Assembly: GCA_036500145.1 (NCBI GenBank)
Contig: DASYCO010000076.1
Location: forward strand, 1-6,961
Source of the DNA: CAMAVH01 sp036500145
GTDB lineage: Bacteria; Pseudomonadota; Alphaproteobacteria; SMXQ01
Length of the DNA stretch: 6,961 nt
Direction of reading: 5' to 3'
How positions within the stretch are numbered: position 1 is the stretch's first letter; the number at the start of each line of letters is the position of its first letter. A model generated the notes under the pieces. It made no database searches, had not been told where the DNA came from, and saw nothing but the letters and a program-made list of their open reading frames with translations. Position numbers and translations under genes: made by a program. Shown here piece after piece: positions 6,728 through 6,961 of the stretch.

Positions 6728-6837
6728 GAGGTTGCAAGCGGCCGCATAACGCCTCGCCAAGCGCACGCAGCGACGCGGACACGTGGGAATGCGTCCGCAG
6801 GCGACCGCACGCCTCGTGAAATCTCGGATGTTCGGAA

Positions 6838-6914
6838 TGGTGTTCCCGGCGGGATTCGAACCCACGACCCCAGGATTAGGAATCCTGTGCTCTATCCTGC
6901 TGAGCTACGGGAAC
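6838..6914 (-). tRNA. tRNA-Arg, anticodon CCU
   Basis: A complete cloverleaf can be folded. The acceptor stem GTTCCCG/CGGGAAC pairs perfectly, the D-stem is GCTC/GAGC, the anticodon stem CAGGA/TCCTG encloses the loop TTCCTAA with anticodon CCT, and the T-arm GTGGG/CCCGC holds TTCGAAT. The discriminator is A (6841), and CCA is encoded at 6840-6838. The mature length with CCA is 77 bases. It decodes AGG, a rare arginine codon in GC-rich alphaproteobacteria. tRNA-Arg(CCU) genes are frequent integration targets, which matters given the low-GC DNA beyond the 3' end. Confidence 0.97.
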
Positions 6915-6922
6915 GCCGGGGG

Positions 6923-6952
6923 AGATTACGCCGCGCCGGGGACGTTTCGCAA
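6923..6952 (-). promoter_or_regulatory. Weak candidate promoter of tRNA-Arg
   Basis: On the minus strand TTGCGA (6952-6947) and TAATCT (6928-6923) are 18 bases apart and end 8 bases before the mature tRNA 5' end. The -35 matches the sigma-70 consensus in 4 of 6 positions and the -10 in only 3 of 6, and the implied leader of about 2 bases would be very short. The window ends just upstream, so a better promoter may lie outside it. Confidence 0.25.
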
Positions 6953-6961
6953 TCGCCGCGC

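Larger units (their letters stand above)
6394..6837. other. Low-GC intergenic region between tRNA-Arg and the operon
   Basis: This 444-base stretch has no convincing gene. The part from about 6421 to 6720 is about 46-47% G+C by hand count, against roughly two-thirds in the genes. It must hold the promoter of the hydrolase-led operon, but I see only a poor candidate on the minus strand (TCGACA near 6460 with no good -10 element 17 bases on). It also contains a plus-strand EcfG-type match and one short minus-strand reading frame, both listed separately. A small hairpin with arms GCGGAC and GTCCGC (6775-6798) lies downstream of the tRNA 3' end, without a T-run, and could help tRNA processing or termination. 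The drop in G+C may reflect an unselected spacer or decayed foreign DNA. Confidence 0.6.

Noticed and set aside
6790..6961. Plus-strand frame starting at an ATG near 6788 and open to the window end
   Set aside because: It runs antisense through the whole tRNA gene and has no ribosome-binding site or motif.
1..6961. CRISPR arrays, insertion sequences, transposases or phage genes
   Set aside because: I saw no regularly spaced repeats, no terminal inverted repeats around a frame and no transposase or integrase motifs on either strand.

Overview
The window is GC-rich (the genes look about two-thirds G+C), and every convincing gene is on the minus strand, so the biological order runs from high to low coordinates. 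Codon bias, the gene families and a perfect match to the EcfG general-stress promoter consensus ahead of a catalase suggest an alphaproteobacterium, probably of the Rhizobiales type. That placement is inference; no rRNA or other taxonomic marker is present.

Right end (6838-6961): a complete tRNA-Arg with anticodon CCU and an encoded CCA tail, with a weak candidate promoter upstream. Below it, 6394-6837 is a 444-base stretch without a convincing gene. Its middle (about 6421-6720) is only about 46-47% G+C and contains a plus-strand EcfG-type promoter match.

Middle (6393 down to 2210): five tightly packed genes that look like one operon. In order they encode a cysteine hydrolase of the isochorismatase superfamily, a PuuE-like member of the polysaccharide deacetylase family, and a NitT/TauT-type ABC importer (periplasmic binding protein, permease, ATPase). 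Stop and start codons overlap or lie within 9 bases at three junctions; the fourth has a 58-base gap. The natural reading is import of a small nitrogen- or sulfur-containing compound followed by hydrolysis of its amide or ureido bonds. The substrate cannot be read from the sequence. A GC-rich hairpin at 2141-2168 probably ends the operon.

Left end (2033 to the window edge): a large-subunit, HPII-type monofunctional catalase (katE) with a C-terminal flavodoxin/class I amidotransferase-like domain, cut off by the window edge a few tens of codons before its end. It has its own promoter candidate at 2115-2091, GGAAC-N16-CGTT, which predicts control by the PhyR-NepR-EcfG general stress response. 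It is therefore probably transcribed separately from the transport operon.

The genes belong to known families. The items most worth following up are the substrate of the uptake-plus-hydrolysis operon, the stress promoter of the catalase, and the low-GC spacer with its plus-strand stress-promoter match beside the tRNA.
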